Program-made: the position numbers and the translations under genes | Source: Arthrobotrys musiformis | Lineage: Eukaryota; Ascomycota; Orbiliomycetes; Orbiliales; Orbiliaceae | DNA: 64,000 nt | Reading direction: 5' to 3' | Assembly: GCA_036971715.1 (NCBI GenBank) | Contig: JAVHJL010000002.1 | Location: forward strand, 3,256,501 to 3,320,500 | Shown: piece by piece, positions 1-9,417 of the stretch | How positions within the stretch are numbered: the stretch's first letter is position 1 | Layout of the letters: each line of letters begins with the position of its first letter | Notes under the pieces: generated by a model | What the model saw: the letters and a program-made list of their open reading frames with translations, nothing else | What the model was told of the DNA's origin: nothing | The model's database searches: none

Positions 1-118
1 TTTCCGCACGTTTCCGGGTAATAGCAAATTCGACATTGATTATGACCTTTAACTTGTGTCGGTAGGATGAGCGGTCGTAGAATCGTAGAAAATCGGTCGA
101 ATAGGCCTTGCATGGCAT
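1..118 (-). CDS. MPC small-protein family member, cut by window edge
   Basis: Seen: from the ATG at 118 the minus strand stays open through at least 39 codons to base 1, where the window ends. The protein opens Met-Pro-Cys-Lys (ATG CCA TGC AAG) and is rich in Tyr, Arg and Lys. An A sits at -3 of the start. The stop codon is outside the window. Family context: this is the first of eleven minus-strand ORFs in the first 23 kb that open Met-Pro-Cys. No signal peptide is visible. Function is unknown and I recognise no named family. The call rests on the shared N-terminus and strand; on its own the ORF would not be convincing. Confidence 0.45.
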   Translation of the reverse strand, partial: MPCKAYSTDFLRFYDRSSYRHKLKVIINVEFAITRKRAE

Positions 119-280
119 TTTTATAAATCGAGCGGCGAAGAAGCCTCAACTTAGAAATGACCGATGTGCGCTATTCCATAATATTACTGGGTTGGAAAAT
201 TGAGAGTTTGTATCTTTTGGATTTTATGGTATTCGGCGAACTGCGGCCTCAGACTGTTCGGGGAGGAAGAGGTGCGCCGC

Positions 281-478
281 TCAACTGCAACTTATAGGGA
301 TCATTGAAGGATTGGTTGAGGATTGTCTTATTTGCGAACCTCTTGTTGCGTATTGATTTCGTTTGGGAATATCGAGGTAGGGTAATCCGACCGAGCGTAT
401 CGGTGAGTTCGAATTATATGTGAATCTGAATTTGGTTGAATGATGGCGCCGACCACTAGTCAGGATCCAGTCAGGCAT
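281..478 (-). other. Weak ORF between two MPC ORFs (starts Met-Pro-Asp)
   Basis: This open frame of 65 codons lies on the same strand between the MPC ORFs ending at 118 and 832 and opens Met-Pro-Asp rather than Met-Pro-Cys. It has a basic Arg/Ser/Asn-rich composition but no clear copy of the shared helix motif. It may be a diverged or decayed family member, or chance. I see nothing else in 119-571. Confidence 0.15.
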
Positions 479-571
479 TCGTCCAAACCCGAGTCCAACA
501 ATGAATTGCGTATTTGTACAACGTACTCTGCAGGTGGAAATGTGTAGGCAGTCTGTGGGAAAATGCTTGGC

Positions 572-832
572 TCAGAGCTTGGGCTCGGACGCCCGGCGTA
601 GTCTCTGAATCAACGGCTCTGGCTCACAATTCTCGGTTATATTTCGTACTGCCACAGAATCTCTTTCTTCCATTTGATATATTTGGGCGACTCTTAGGAT
701 AGCGTATTCTTCGTTGATCATTTCCTTTAACTTTGCCCACCAAAATGTCGGAGAGGGTTGGAATTGCGGGTATCCCAAAATGCTTTCTTCGTAAAGGTCA
801 AAAAACGGGTAAGCTGTTGTAGTGCAAGGCAT
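572..832 (-). CDS. MPC small-protein family member, 86 aa
   Basis: I start this at the ATG at 832 (ATG CCT TGC, A at -3). The frame is open further upstream to 994, but the shared Met-Pro-Cys start is here. The 86-residue product has an aromatic stretch around 8-32 (PFFDLY, TFWW), a probable helix at 30-55 and a C-terminal motif LIQRLRRA at 74-81, which matches the Arg-(Ile/Leu)-(Arg/His)-x-Ala pattern of ORFs at 1646, 2621, 18740, 19202 and 22839. There is no signal peptide or membrane segment. Function unknown. Expression is not shown by sequence alone. Confidence 0.5.
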   Translation of the reverse strand: MPCTTTAYPFFDLYEESILGYPQFQPSPTFWWAKLKEMINEEYAILRVAQIYQMEERDSVAVRNITENCEPEPLIQRLRRASEPKL

Positions 833-1645
833 TCTTACGAGTGCATTCAATGTTTGCTGCTGGTGCTCAAAGCTGGAAGCCAGAAGCTTGACAAAGATAC
901 GGCGTGCACTGGGAGCGCACCTGCTAATATACCACATGAGCAGTAGCTCGAAAAATAAAGGCTGAAGGTGGAGATAGGCTGTTATCAACGGCATTTTCTA
1001 TCGCTATCCCCATTGGAATGGAGGAAGCCCACCTGAAACGTCACTCCGTCTGCGCGTGCTCTATTCGTTGGCCAATCCGGCTTTTTGTAATTCTGGCCAC
1101 TTGTCCCGCTTCTAAAGGTGCCATTTTGAGATTGTCTAGTGGAAGTATCTATACTATCGCGGTCGGGATACAATTATGGTGAAGCGTTTCTTCATACAAC
1201 CTAGGTATCCAACAAACTGAATGGAAACGTGGAATTTCGCTTTACAAAACGTATAAATAGTGTTAAATACTTAAATACAGTCTACTGCGAACGGCACCCT
1301 GAGTAATTCAAACTCTAAAGGTTGACTAGCTATCTAGAACAAAAGTTTTAAAGGCCGATCGAAGAGTTCTAGACTAAGATCTGTTTGCACAGTATAAGAG
1401 AAACAACCTGGGCAATTGTGGGCACCTTGCTAGCTTGCTCGGGAAAATCGACAGCCGGGTAACGATACCGGTAGCACTACCACAGTATACATGCGTTAGC
1501 CCAAAATGATCTTTGGCGCTCCTCAATCGAAAACAGACCGATGCCTTGCAAGTTTGCGTCGGAGCACACACATGCATTAATTGCCCGTGCTTGGGTACAT
1601 ATGCACATACCAGAGGTGCTATAGCTTACCCGAACAGTAGAGGCC
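833..1645. other. Spacer between MPC ORFs
   Basis: I see no gene here. A plus-strand ATG CCT TGC AAG at 1541 opens only 27 codons (to 1624) before a stop. It is the only plus-strand Met-Pro-Cys-Lys in the window and is either chance or a decayed copy. A 62-codon minus-strand frame at 985-1173 shows no family features. Confidence 0.4.
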
Positions 1646-1909
1646 TTAGTCTATACGAGTGCTCGAGCTTGGGCCCTGGACCTTGGATGATATCTGTGCA
1701 TTTCGTATCCTTTCGAGGATCGGCTCCTCAAGTTGTGGTGGTATAGGCTCTGATGGAATTTCCGGACAATTGAAGATCCATAATTGAAGCGCCATCAGGT
1801 TCTCCCACTTCCGCGTTATAGAGTGGTTTGAAGTATCGGTTTCCATCGCGTCGAAACCCTTGCCGAACCAACCGATAGGCCGAACAAATAGTCCCCGGGA
1901 GCAAGGCAT
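1646..1909 (-). CDS. MPC small-protein family member, 87 aa
   Basis: The start is placed at the ATG at 1909 (ATG CCT TGC, A at -3) rather than the in-frame ATG twelve codons upstream. Residues 31-47 (ITRKWENLMALQLWIFN) form a probable amphipathic helix. A Pro/Glu-rich linker follows, then ILERIRNAQ at 64-72, the clearest example of the shared C-terminal motif. The tail is Ser-rich. No export signal is seen. Function unknown. Confidence 0.5.
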   Translation of the reverse strand: MPCSRGLFVRPIGWFGKGFDAMETDTSNHSITRKWENLMALQLWIFNCPEIPSEPIPPQLEEPILERIRNAQISSKVQGPSSSTRID

Positions 1910-2620
1910 AGTGACGTTCGAAATATGGAAAAGTCCTGGGTACAAAACCAGAAAAGCTTAGCTATTCGGGTTGAAGTCGTCGAAAGAGGATGTCAGTCTC
2001 TAATGTATGCATTGTTTCGCACCTACTGACCGGAGGAGTTCAGAGGGCTTGGGGCCAAGATTAATGCCGGGGTGGTCATCGAAACCTAGCCAATAGATGT
2101 AAATTTAATAATCCAGATGAGTATGTGACCTCTAGCCTGTCTGGAGCCCACACTCAAGCTTGAAAAAGAATCCGGGACTTCTTCTATATCGACGCCAGAG
2201 CGCGAGCGAATCCGACCGACCGACCAAACCCTCGACGATATGGATTAACTGTCTCTAAAAACAAGCTTCGATTTATCAGGCTTTCTTTTCTCGAAGGAGA
2301 GCATTTTTATATTGCGTCCGGAGATTGTATCGACTATATCCTGTGTGGGCCACCCGCTACAAGACCGCGGTTTACAAACACCCGCCACATCGAAAACCAA
2401 TAGGAGTACTCTGTATTGGTCTTGAATTGTGTGAACTAGAAGGCTCGTGCAGCTGTGCAGCCTGGACCGTTGGCATTGAAACCCACTGCACGAAACTACG
2501 TGCGGTGGGATATATAATAATGGTTCTGAATTGCTGCAGCGCTTGGTACCGCCGAATTACAAAATTCGAGAATAGCAGTACATAATTGATACCCAAAGCC
2601 AGCTTTTATGATCCATCTTC
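1910..2620. other. Spacer between MPC ORFs
   Basis: No supported gene. Overlapping short frames on both strands at about 2325-2596 share the same bases in different frames and show no recognisable features. Confidence 0.35.
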
Positions 2621-2953
2621 CTAACCTAGTTTCCGAGAAGCCTGGCGTTTTGATCTTCTTAGCCCCTCCGGTGTATTCATTGATAGGTCCTTAAGCTGTC
2701 GCTTTCTTTTTGGCCGTATATTCATATTCCGATCGTTGGCCGCTCTGATTCTTGCAACCATTGACTCTTTGGAGCCGGAGAGAATTCTATCGCAGATTGC
2801 GATGCACCTGTGAACTTCATCTATTATCCGTTCCTGGTGACGCCAACTAAGCACCAGCCGATCGATATATATCTGGAAGTTTGATGGGTCGGACTGGACA
2901 CGGCAGTCGAGAGCTTTGTAGAGACGGCCGTAGGAACAAGGGGCGCAAGGCAT
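2621..2953 (-). CDS. MPC small-protein family member, 110 aa, basic tail
   Basis: The ORF begins directly with Met-Pro-Cys (ATG CCT TGC at 2953, A at -3). It is the longest member, at 110 aa. A long central helix (about 28-58) contains DRLVLSWRHQERIIDEVHRC. The shared motif MVARIRAAN lies at 65-73. After it comes a strongly basic tail with PKRKR at 81-85 and a second Arg/Lys cluster at 99-108, which could act as a nuclear localisation signal or bind nucleic acid (inference). No signal peptide. Function unknown. Confidence 0.55.
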   Translation of the reverse strand: MPCAPCSYGRLYKALDCRVQSDPSNFQIYIDRLVLSWRHQERIIDEVHRCIAICDRILSGSKESMVARIRAANDRNMNIRPKRKRQLKDLSMNTPEGLRRSKRQASRKLG

Positions 2954-3294
2954 GGTTACTGGTTCCCAAACTCTAGTACTTGATAACCCCCTTAGAGAAA
3001 CAATTGCATTGTATCTATCGAATTCGAATAGAATCGGTCGTGCTCAAGGAAAGAGGTGCTGCGGGGCGAATATGGATATTTGATCCCATACAAGACAGCG
3101 CCCGGCAGTTTCGCATTTTAAATAGTGATTTAGGGTTTGCCCGCCGTGTCCGTCGCCGTATATATTTCTCTAATAGGTGCCCATGATCGACGACAAGTTT
3201 TTGCTTGAGAAAAATATCAAGTTAAATTTAAGACAAAGATCCGAGTTCCTCTCATGGGCCAAATCTTGATATCCATCAAGAGGTCCTGCAACGG

Positions 3295-3507
3295 CTACGA
3301 GATCGCAGCTCGAGTGCCATTACGGGTCCAAATACGTTTCAGCAAAGTAATTGCGTCGGGGGGACTGAGGCCCGTCCACGGAGGCCTACGGGCCTGAGTT
3401 AATTTTCGCCCTTCGAGTTGGAATCGAGATACCCGATCTGTCAGGCCCTTGCTGGGTGGAACATAGTCCACATAGTCCGCAGGAGTAATCCAAATCTTGC
3501 AGGGCAT
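3295..3507 (-). CDS. MPC small-protein family member, 70 aa
   Basis: I place the start at the ATG at 3507 (ATG CCC TGC AAG, G at -3). The frame is open up to 3801, but those extra 98 codons have no counterpart in the family. The 70-aa product has a Tyr/Pro-rich region at 8-19, a basic segment at 25-41 and a C-terminal helix ITLLKRIWTRNGTR at 53-66 that fits the family motif loosely. It is the fifth minus-strand MPC ORF within 3.5 kb. Confidence 0.45.
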   Translation of the reverse strand: MPCKIWITPADYVDYVPPSKGLTDRVSRFQLEGRKLTQARRPPWTGLSPPDAITLLKRIWTRNGTRAAIS

Positions 3508-4726
3508 CTCGCAGTTATGGCGCACTTTGAGCGGGGGGAGGCAAAGTATACTTCGGTAGTCACTGCCTTGGTCTGATGAAGCCGATATGTTACTTGGTGT
3601 ACGGATGGTTGAGGGCCATCGGCTGTGGTCCAGTTGGTACCACCTGAGACCAAATGGGCTCCCATTAGGCAATTGAGCAGCACAACACAATTCTGTGAGA
3701 GGTTTCCAACAAAAACAACGCAGCGAAGAAAGCCTATTGTGTTCCAACAACTCAAGAAAACAGAATGACAAATGACAATGACTGTCGGCACTCTGTCTCA
3801 TATTCCAAAGATTTGCAATGGTGAATTTTTATATACTAAACACCCCCTATAGGCACATCAGGCTAAGTAGGTACCACTGAGCAAGTCCGGTAATTCAATT
3901 CCGACCCGGACTCCCACGAGGCGCCGGCCATCTACATAATGTTAGCCTAAATCTCTAAATTAAAATGATCATATGAGGCGAGCGTTCAATCTAAGTTGAT
4001 ATATACGTGTATACGGGAAGACTATTTATGTCCGGCAGTTACTTATTTTATCACCTTCACTGGATGTGAGGTGGGTCAGCTCAGTGAGATTTGGAAGTAG
4101 TAGTGCGTGCATATGCTTTCCAGACGAAGTCGATGCGGCTTTAAGATATAAGGCTAATTACTAGGAAGGCGGATTGCAGAGGGCATATACGTATGCACGT
4201 AGCTATAAAAGAATTGTGAACTATGGATATCGATAACGGGCGCGGATAAATGCCTTCTTTGGTATCTTTCGTGGAATGTATCCTGGGTATCATAGCTTTT
4301 CATCGGCTCGTTCGGCATCACTCTTGTGATGAAGTGCGATCTCTATATTGGTCTATAGTTACTCATATATCCGAAGTGTTGGCTACGACTGGGTGAGGCT
4401 GGGAACGAGCTCACCAGCTACGACGATATAACGCCAGACTTGAACCCACGATTTTGCCCCCGAAATTGATTCAAGTGATCAAGTAAGTGCCTAAAAAATG
4501 CCTGACCTATACATTCTCGTCACTATAGTTTTTTGCACAGCCGAACCCCCTAATGTGGCATGATGATAGAATAGAGATTTTTCTTGAGGCCCATAGATTC
4601 ATATATAGGGCATGACGCGTAGGTGGACGTGCTCGGAGCTAAGCTTTGTACCCAAGTTGTAAAACACATCCCGACGATCCGGCTTACCGAATGCACCCCG
4701 CAAGTGTTTCATCTTATAACTCCACA

Positions 4727-4733
4727 GGCTAAA
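4727..4733 (+). promoter_or_regulatory. Candidate XlnR/XYR1 box (GGCTAAA), distal
   Basis: GGCTAAA matches the GGCTAA(A/T) consensus bound by the fungal xylanase activator XlnR/XYR1. It lies about 490 bp upstream of the GH11 xylanase start on the same strand. A heptamer can occur by chance; the pairing with a second copy at 5071 upstream of a xylanase makes it credible. The rest of 3508-5216 holds no gene that I can support. Confidence 0.4.
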
Positions 4734-5070
4734 ATGAATGCCAATTTTGCCGTGAATTAGATCATCTGAACATATATTGTTTAAAAGAAAAATTCTCCTA
4801 TCCCTTTGTTCCGATGCGAAAGTCTACGCAGGCGAGCGTCTACGGCCTCAGGCAGATTCGATGCTCAGCTGCCAGAGTTGATTAAAATGCTTCCCCCCTT
4901 CCAGAACTGAACGGAGAAAAGTGAAATATATGCCTAAATGGACCCCGGGATACCTCTGTCGTTCTTTTGGCTCCTTGTCAGAATCATAAAGAATGACGCA
5001 CACTTTTATCATAACCAGAAAAAATGGCTTCCTTTTCCCCGGTTTCATGAAATCCGCACCAAAGTCTTCA

Positions 5071-5077
5071 GGCTAAA
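5071..5077 (+). promoter_or_regulatory. Candidate XlnR/XYR1 box (GGCTAAA), proximal
   Basis: Second GGCTAAA, about 145 bp upstream of the xylanase ATG. Together with the distal copy it suggests xylose/xylan-inducible control of the GH11 gene (inference from known XlnR targets). Confidence 0.5.
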
Positions 5078-5116
5078 AGGCCTCCAAGAGCGCCACGCAG
5101 TATCGTCTCCAGGACC

Positions 5117-5122
5117 TATAAA
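5117..5122 (+). promoter_or_regulatory. TATA box of the xylanase gene
   Basis: TATAAA about 95 bp upstream of the ATG at 5217, between the proximal XlnR-type box and the start. Confidence 0.5.
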
Positions 5123-5216
5123 GCTTGACCTACTTGGCGAGCTTGGCCTACCTGCTGGGCATCCTACAGGCAAGCTTCTGTTCCCTATTCTACAGTACTA
5201 GCTAGTTCTATCCATC

Positions 5217-6263
5217 ATGGTTGCATTCTCTACCCTTGCCTTCGGGCTCTTGAGCGTTGCGCTCGCTACTGCCATCCCTACCGCTTCCAACGAAAAAATT
5301 GAGAAACGGGGTGATTTCAATTTCTTGTTTGGGCCAGACCATCCACTTGCCATTGCTCGTCGCAATGAGACGCTAGCCCGTCGCTCTAATACCAACTATA
5401 ACCAAGATTATACCACTGGTGGGACGGTTAACTTTTCGCCCCAAACCAACGGGTTTTCGGTCAACTGGAACACTCAGAATGACTTCGTCGTCGGAGTTGG
5501 CTGGAATCCTGGTAGTACTGCGTATGAAATACCATTCTTTGATTCAATTCCCTTGCTTGGCTAGATACGATTGCGTAAACTAACTCTTTTTCTCATGGCA
5601 GTGCTATCACATATTCCGGCACCTTCTCCGTGACCAGTGGGTTAGGTAGTCTCGGCGTTTACGGCTGGACAACCAACCCACTCATCGAGTACTACGTTAT
5701 GGAAACGAACGTCGGTATCAGCGGTCTCGGAACTGTCAAGGGTTCCGTCACTAGCGACGGGGGTACATACACTATTTACACCAACACCCGTGTCAACCAA
5801 CCTTCCATCCAAGGCACATCGACCTTTACCCAGTTTATCTCGGTCAGGAATGGAGCACGTAGCAGCGGAACTGTGACGCTCCAAAACCATTTTCAGGCCT
5901 GGGCGGGCTTGGGAATGCAGCTTGGAACAATGAACTTCCAGGTTATCGCTGTCGAAAGCTGGAGCGGTAGTGGGTCTGCTTCGCAGTCCATCAGTAATAC
6001 TGGTGGAACTGGAACCGGAACCGGAACCGGAAGTACAACCACCACCCCTAGCAATAATGGCGGCGGAAGTGGCAGCTGCTCTGCGCTTTGGGGGCAATGT
6101 GGAGGAATTGGATGGACAGGTCCCACCTGTTGCTCCACCGGTAGCTGTAAGTTATAGGTTGCCTTAGAAGTAATTAATGCATACATATTTGAGAGATTGC
6201 TAATTAACTTTCTGAACTTTAGGCAAATCCTCAAACGCCTACTATTCCCAATGCCTCAACTAG
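5217..6263 (+). CDS. GH11 endo-1,4-beta-xylanase with C-terminal CBM1
   Basis: Secreted enzyme that cleaves internal beta-1,4 bonds of xylan. I read three exons: 5217-5521, 5602-6146 and 6223-6263, giving about 296 aa. Signal peptide is residues 1-19; a propeptide follows with Lys-Arg at 30-31 and Arg-Arg at 48-49 and 55-56, suiting Kex2 processing. The GH11 jelly-roll follows, with PLIEYYV carrying the nucleophile Glu131 and VIAVESW carrying the acid/base Glu220. A Gly/Thr linker with GTGTGTG leads to a cellulose-binding CBM1 (about 261-296). The last intron splits the CBM1 so that the final exon supplies the closing Cys. Splicing is inferred from frame, GT-AG borders and family fit. Two candidate XlnR boxes lie upstream. 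Confidence 0.93.
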
Positions 6264-6764
6264 ACAGCTATCCAACGGGCTGTGGGCAGATATCGAATCC
6301 GTTATAGATATCTGTGTACATCCATGGGGGTTCTTGCCTGAGAATCGATTGCTTCGGATTGCAGTTAGGCCCTTAATCTGCAGGACCACGGTACAACTCT
6401 TCTAAAATGAAACTGGAAGGCTTCCCTTATGATGCTTCGTCGACATTTGATTTTCCCAAGTCAGAGACTGTATATATATACAAAATTTCAAAATGACACT
6501 TTTCTGCTGGCGGTAAATTTCAACTACGCGCTGATCGTGAGCGGGAGTAAATGAAAATAGAATGTCTAATCGAGTTGGATTCACTATTGCCCATATATAT
6601 GCGTTCTCCGAGATACGTAGCTAGACTAGTTGCAAAGCGCCCAATTAATTACGTAAACCTAAGCTGGGAACTCGTATGTTCAAATACACCAAGCTGGAGG
6701 GTCAATTAGCAGTATGAACAGACAACGTAGACGTCAGGACCCATCTAAGTTGGCCAGTCTCTAG

Positions 6765-6817
6765 AGGGACAAAACTCCAGACCAGGACAAAACTCCCAGA
6801 CTAAGGACAAAACATAA
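6765..6817. repeat. Short tandem repeat, about 20 bp x 3
   Basis: Three successive imperfect copies of AGGACAAAACTCC(C)AGAC, at 6765-6783, 6784-6803 and 6804-6817 (the last truncated). They lie in the 6264-6909 spacer between the xylanase and the cupin gene, which otherwise shows no gene. Confidence 0.6.
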
Positions 6818-6909
6818 ACCCCGTTACGTCCAATAGAGTCAAACAAAAAAGTTTAGCCATTTCCCCCCACACAATAGCACAAAAGTAAGGGATCTTGAGG
6901 TCACCCTAG

Positions 6910-7636
6910 CTATATTAGATACTCGTGTCCAGGGGACGACGACCGTTTTGGTTTATCAGGCAATCCATGGATAATGTTGTTTTCAGATCTCTCCTTGAAC
7001 TGTTCCGCATGCTCCCCAGCAGCCTTGACATCCTCCTCTAAAAGTACTCCTCTGATTCTGATGTCGGCGCAAGATTGAAGCACGAACAACATCCTTGCCC
7101 AACCGTTATCCGGTGTTACGTTGCGCCAGGCTGTCAAGATCGCAAAATCAATTCCTATTCCCGAGTAATAATTCAATATATTGTGCTCACTCACCGTGAT
7201 TAGTACCCCTTTGGACGGCAACATCCCCCCGCTTCAGGAGTCTGGTCTCCTTATCCCCTCCGTCTAAGAGCAATTCGATTTCTCCCTCCAAGACAACGCC
7301 GAAGTCGAGACTTTGGGTTCTGTGCATAACCGGTTCTACCCCCGGGCCAAAATCCACGATCCGGCAGACAGTACTGTCCGTAAGAGTAAGGCCTGGCCCG
7401 CCTTTCTCCATCAACTTGTTGTAATTCTCGACATCCTCAGTAGTACAGAGATCAATCGGAACTCTGTTGGTGTAAACAACATTGAAGGCCATCTTGTTGT
7501 CAAGAATTGGGGTCCAAGTAGCCGGAGTGGAGGAGTAGATGACGGATACTGCGTTTGGATCATTGGTGGTTATATGGTGCGTCAGACCAGGCAAAGGGGA
7601 TGATATTTGCGTCTTGTTTGGAGGACGGGCTTCCAT
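6910..7636 (-). CDS. Cupin-domain protein
   Basis: Single-domain cupin of about 220 aa in two exons: 7195-7636 and 6910-7130, with a 64-nt intron at 7131-7194 (GTGAGT donor). Splicing joins GTNH to AWRN, which restores the conserved cupin strand. The first cupin motif is seen in VMHRTQSLDFGVVLEGEIEL with the following GDVAVQRGTNHAW, where the histidines would bind a metal. There is no signal peptide, so it is probably intracellular. Fungal relatives of this small cupin type mostly have no assigned reaction; some sit in secondary-metabolite clusters. I infer a metal-dependent enzyme or binding role but cannot name a substrate. It is convergent with the xylanase. Confidence 0.85.
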
Positions 7637-8757
7637 TGTGGCTGGTTGGAAATGATCAAGCTATTTCAAATAGATATATGCCGTTGAGAAATTTTGTAGA
7701 CTTGCGAGGAGGAGGAGGAGGAGGTAATTTGGTGGTGAATTGGAGGAGAGACTTTCGCTGCGGGCTTGAAGGGCTTTTTATAGTCCCGCTAAAATAGGCC
7801 CATAAATCAACCGAGAGTTAGTTTGAAAGGCGGTGATAAGCAGAGTATTCTATTATTATTATGAAATTATATCTGAACAAACTTGCGGGCTTCTCTGTAA
7901 GATCAGCGTGCAACAGATCGTACAGCGCGAGCATAAAGCTAGACAAAGGCTCCTGTACAGCTGTGGAAGTCCTGTAGCTACGTAGGTATCTGCGGAGTAC
8001 AGCTAAGGACCAAGTACTGACCTACTTCAGCAGTAGGTATATAGTGCCTAGATCTCTATATGGGTCGAGAGAGAAACTCCAATAAAGGGACTCGGGGTCT
8101 AGTAGTAGTTTTTCTAATACCTCGATATTGATTGCTGTAAAGGACACAGGCCAAGACTAAGAGTATATAGTAGTGAATTTTATACTGGGCATTAGAGCGA
8201 TAGAGGAAATTTAAAGCAAAACTTCAATATAGATCAAAGGATTGTAGGGTTATTTATAAACCTTTGCAATCAGAGGGGTAGATATGCTTCCCGTCCCTTT
8301 GTGCTATGCAGCGCATGTGGAATGCTACACTTAGCCTCTCTGATAACCAATTGCAACCGTCTCGATTATCATGTATTATGCCAATCGATCTCAAAGCACA
8401 AAGATCCCTGCGTATACATCGTCGCACGTAAGTAAGTACATATACATACCATCACAAAGCCCAATGAACTCAACGGTATGTGCCTTTATCGGAGCTATAA
8501 TTAAGCATGCTTTTACGGTATATTCGCAAATTTGTGGGGAATTCTGCAGGGTGCACAGTGTGACGCCAATCGACGAAAGACTGCCCAAGCTTGCCCCGAG
8601 TGAGACCGGGCCATGGCCATAATTAAGGTATGCATATGCGCCGTGAGATACACCTAGCTTTGCATTGGGGATTGGCATATTGTCGAATTATCGCAGACTC
8701 CGCACAGCAGTGCTGCGTTCTTCGATAAATATAATATATGAATGGTATATAGATATT
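7637..8757. other. Gene-poor spacer
   Basis: I see no gene. A GGA/GGAG microsatellite-like run lies at about 7709-7724, directly upstream of the cupin gene. Short overlapping frames at 8371-8678 occur on both strands and look like chance. Confidence 0.4.
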
Positions 8758-9018
8758 TCAGATAGTCAGTGGCTTCATGAATTCTAAATATGAATCCAAC
8801 GTAGCAATTGCAATTCTGTTCGTAAGCTCAGGCTGCGCTGCACCTTGGGCTAGCGCGACCTCAAGATCTGCTGCCACAAAATTGGCAGGGGTCAATTGTA
8901 ACCGTTTTGAAATCGAAAAAAGTTCGCTGAGCGCGCGACCGTGGAGAGATCTCACCCCGTTTTCAACCATTCCCGTAACCTTGGCTAAAAACCAGATTTT
9001 CCTTGCGCGACCATGCAT
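8758..9018 (-). CDS. Hypothetical small ORF, possible distant MPC relative
   Basis: An 86-codon minus-strand frame with a protein-like second half: helical ALSELFSISKRLQL, then QPELTNRIAIATL. These resemble RELWDRITRIKRQL and QPQLTRRIH of the MPC ORF at 15687-15926 in order and spacing. It opens Met-His-Gly, not Met-Pro-Cys, so it could be a member with an altered start or pure coincidence. A plus-strand frame of 113 codons overlaps it. I rate it as unproven. Confidence 0.25.
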   Translation of the reverse strand: MHGRARKIWFLAKVTGMVENGVRSLHGRALSELFSISKRLQLTPANFVAADLEVALAQGAAQPELTNRIAIATLDSYLEFMKPLTI

Positions 9019-9417
9019 CGGTTTGGATAGGATCCTAAGAACGCCTTGTAACCCTTGTGCCTTCGAAAGCGGGCGGGTCCTCGGCTCGAAGTTGGTTCAC
9101 GTTCAGACGAAGATTTAACGTTTTTCTGCCTGTCTCTTGCGATCCCCGGGTTTTGTCGACATTTCGAAATACAACATGCAACGCACATGTTAGTCAGCCC
9201 CTATTCCGATGTCTAATTGCAAGCAGCCTAGGTCCAGACTAACCACAATTCTGTGCCATTAGGCGCGCAATCAGTTCTTCTCCTCCTTGCGGTGCCCAGT
9301 GTATCTGCACTGGATTGGGAGGAGTTTACAAATAACTTTGCCACAGACTTGGTATGCATGTTGACACAAAGACCTCAGTTCTAAGCCGGTTCGACTTTTA
9401 CTAACCACGAAACAAAA

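Noticed and set aside
1541..1624. Plus-strand Met-Pro-Cys-Lys frame
   Set aside because: Only 27 codons, opposite strand to all others, no shared motif. Similar plus-strand MPC starts at 34021 (16 codons) and 52733 (20 codons) are also short and fit chance expectation.
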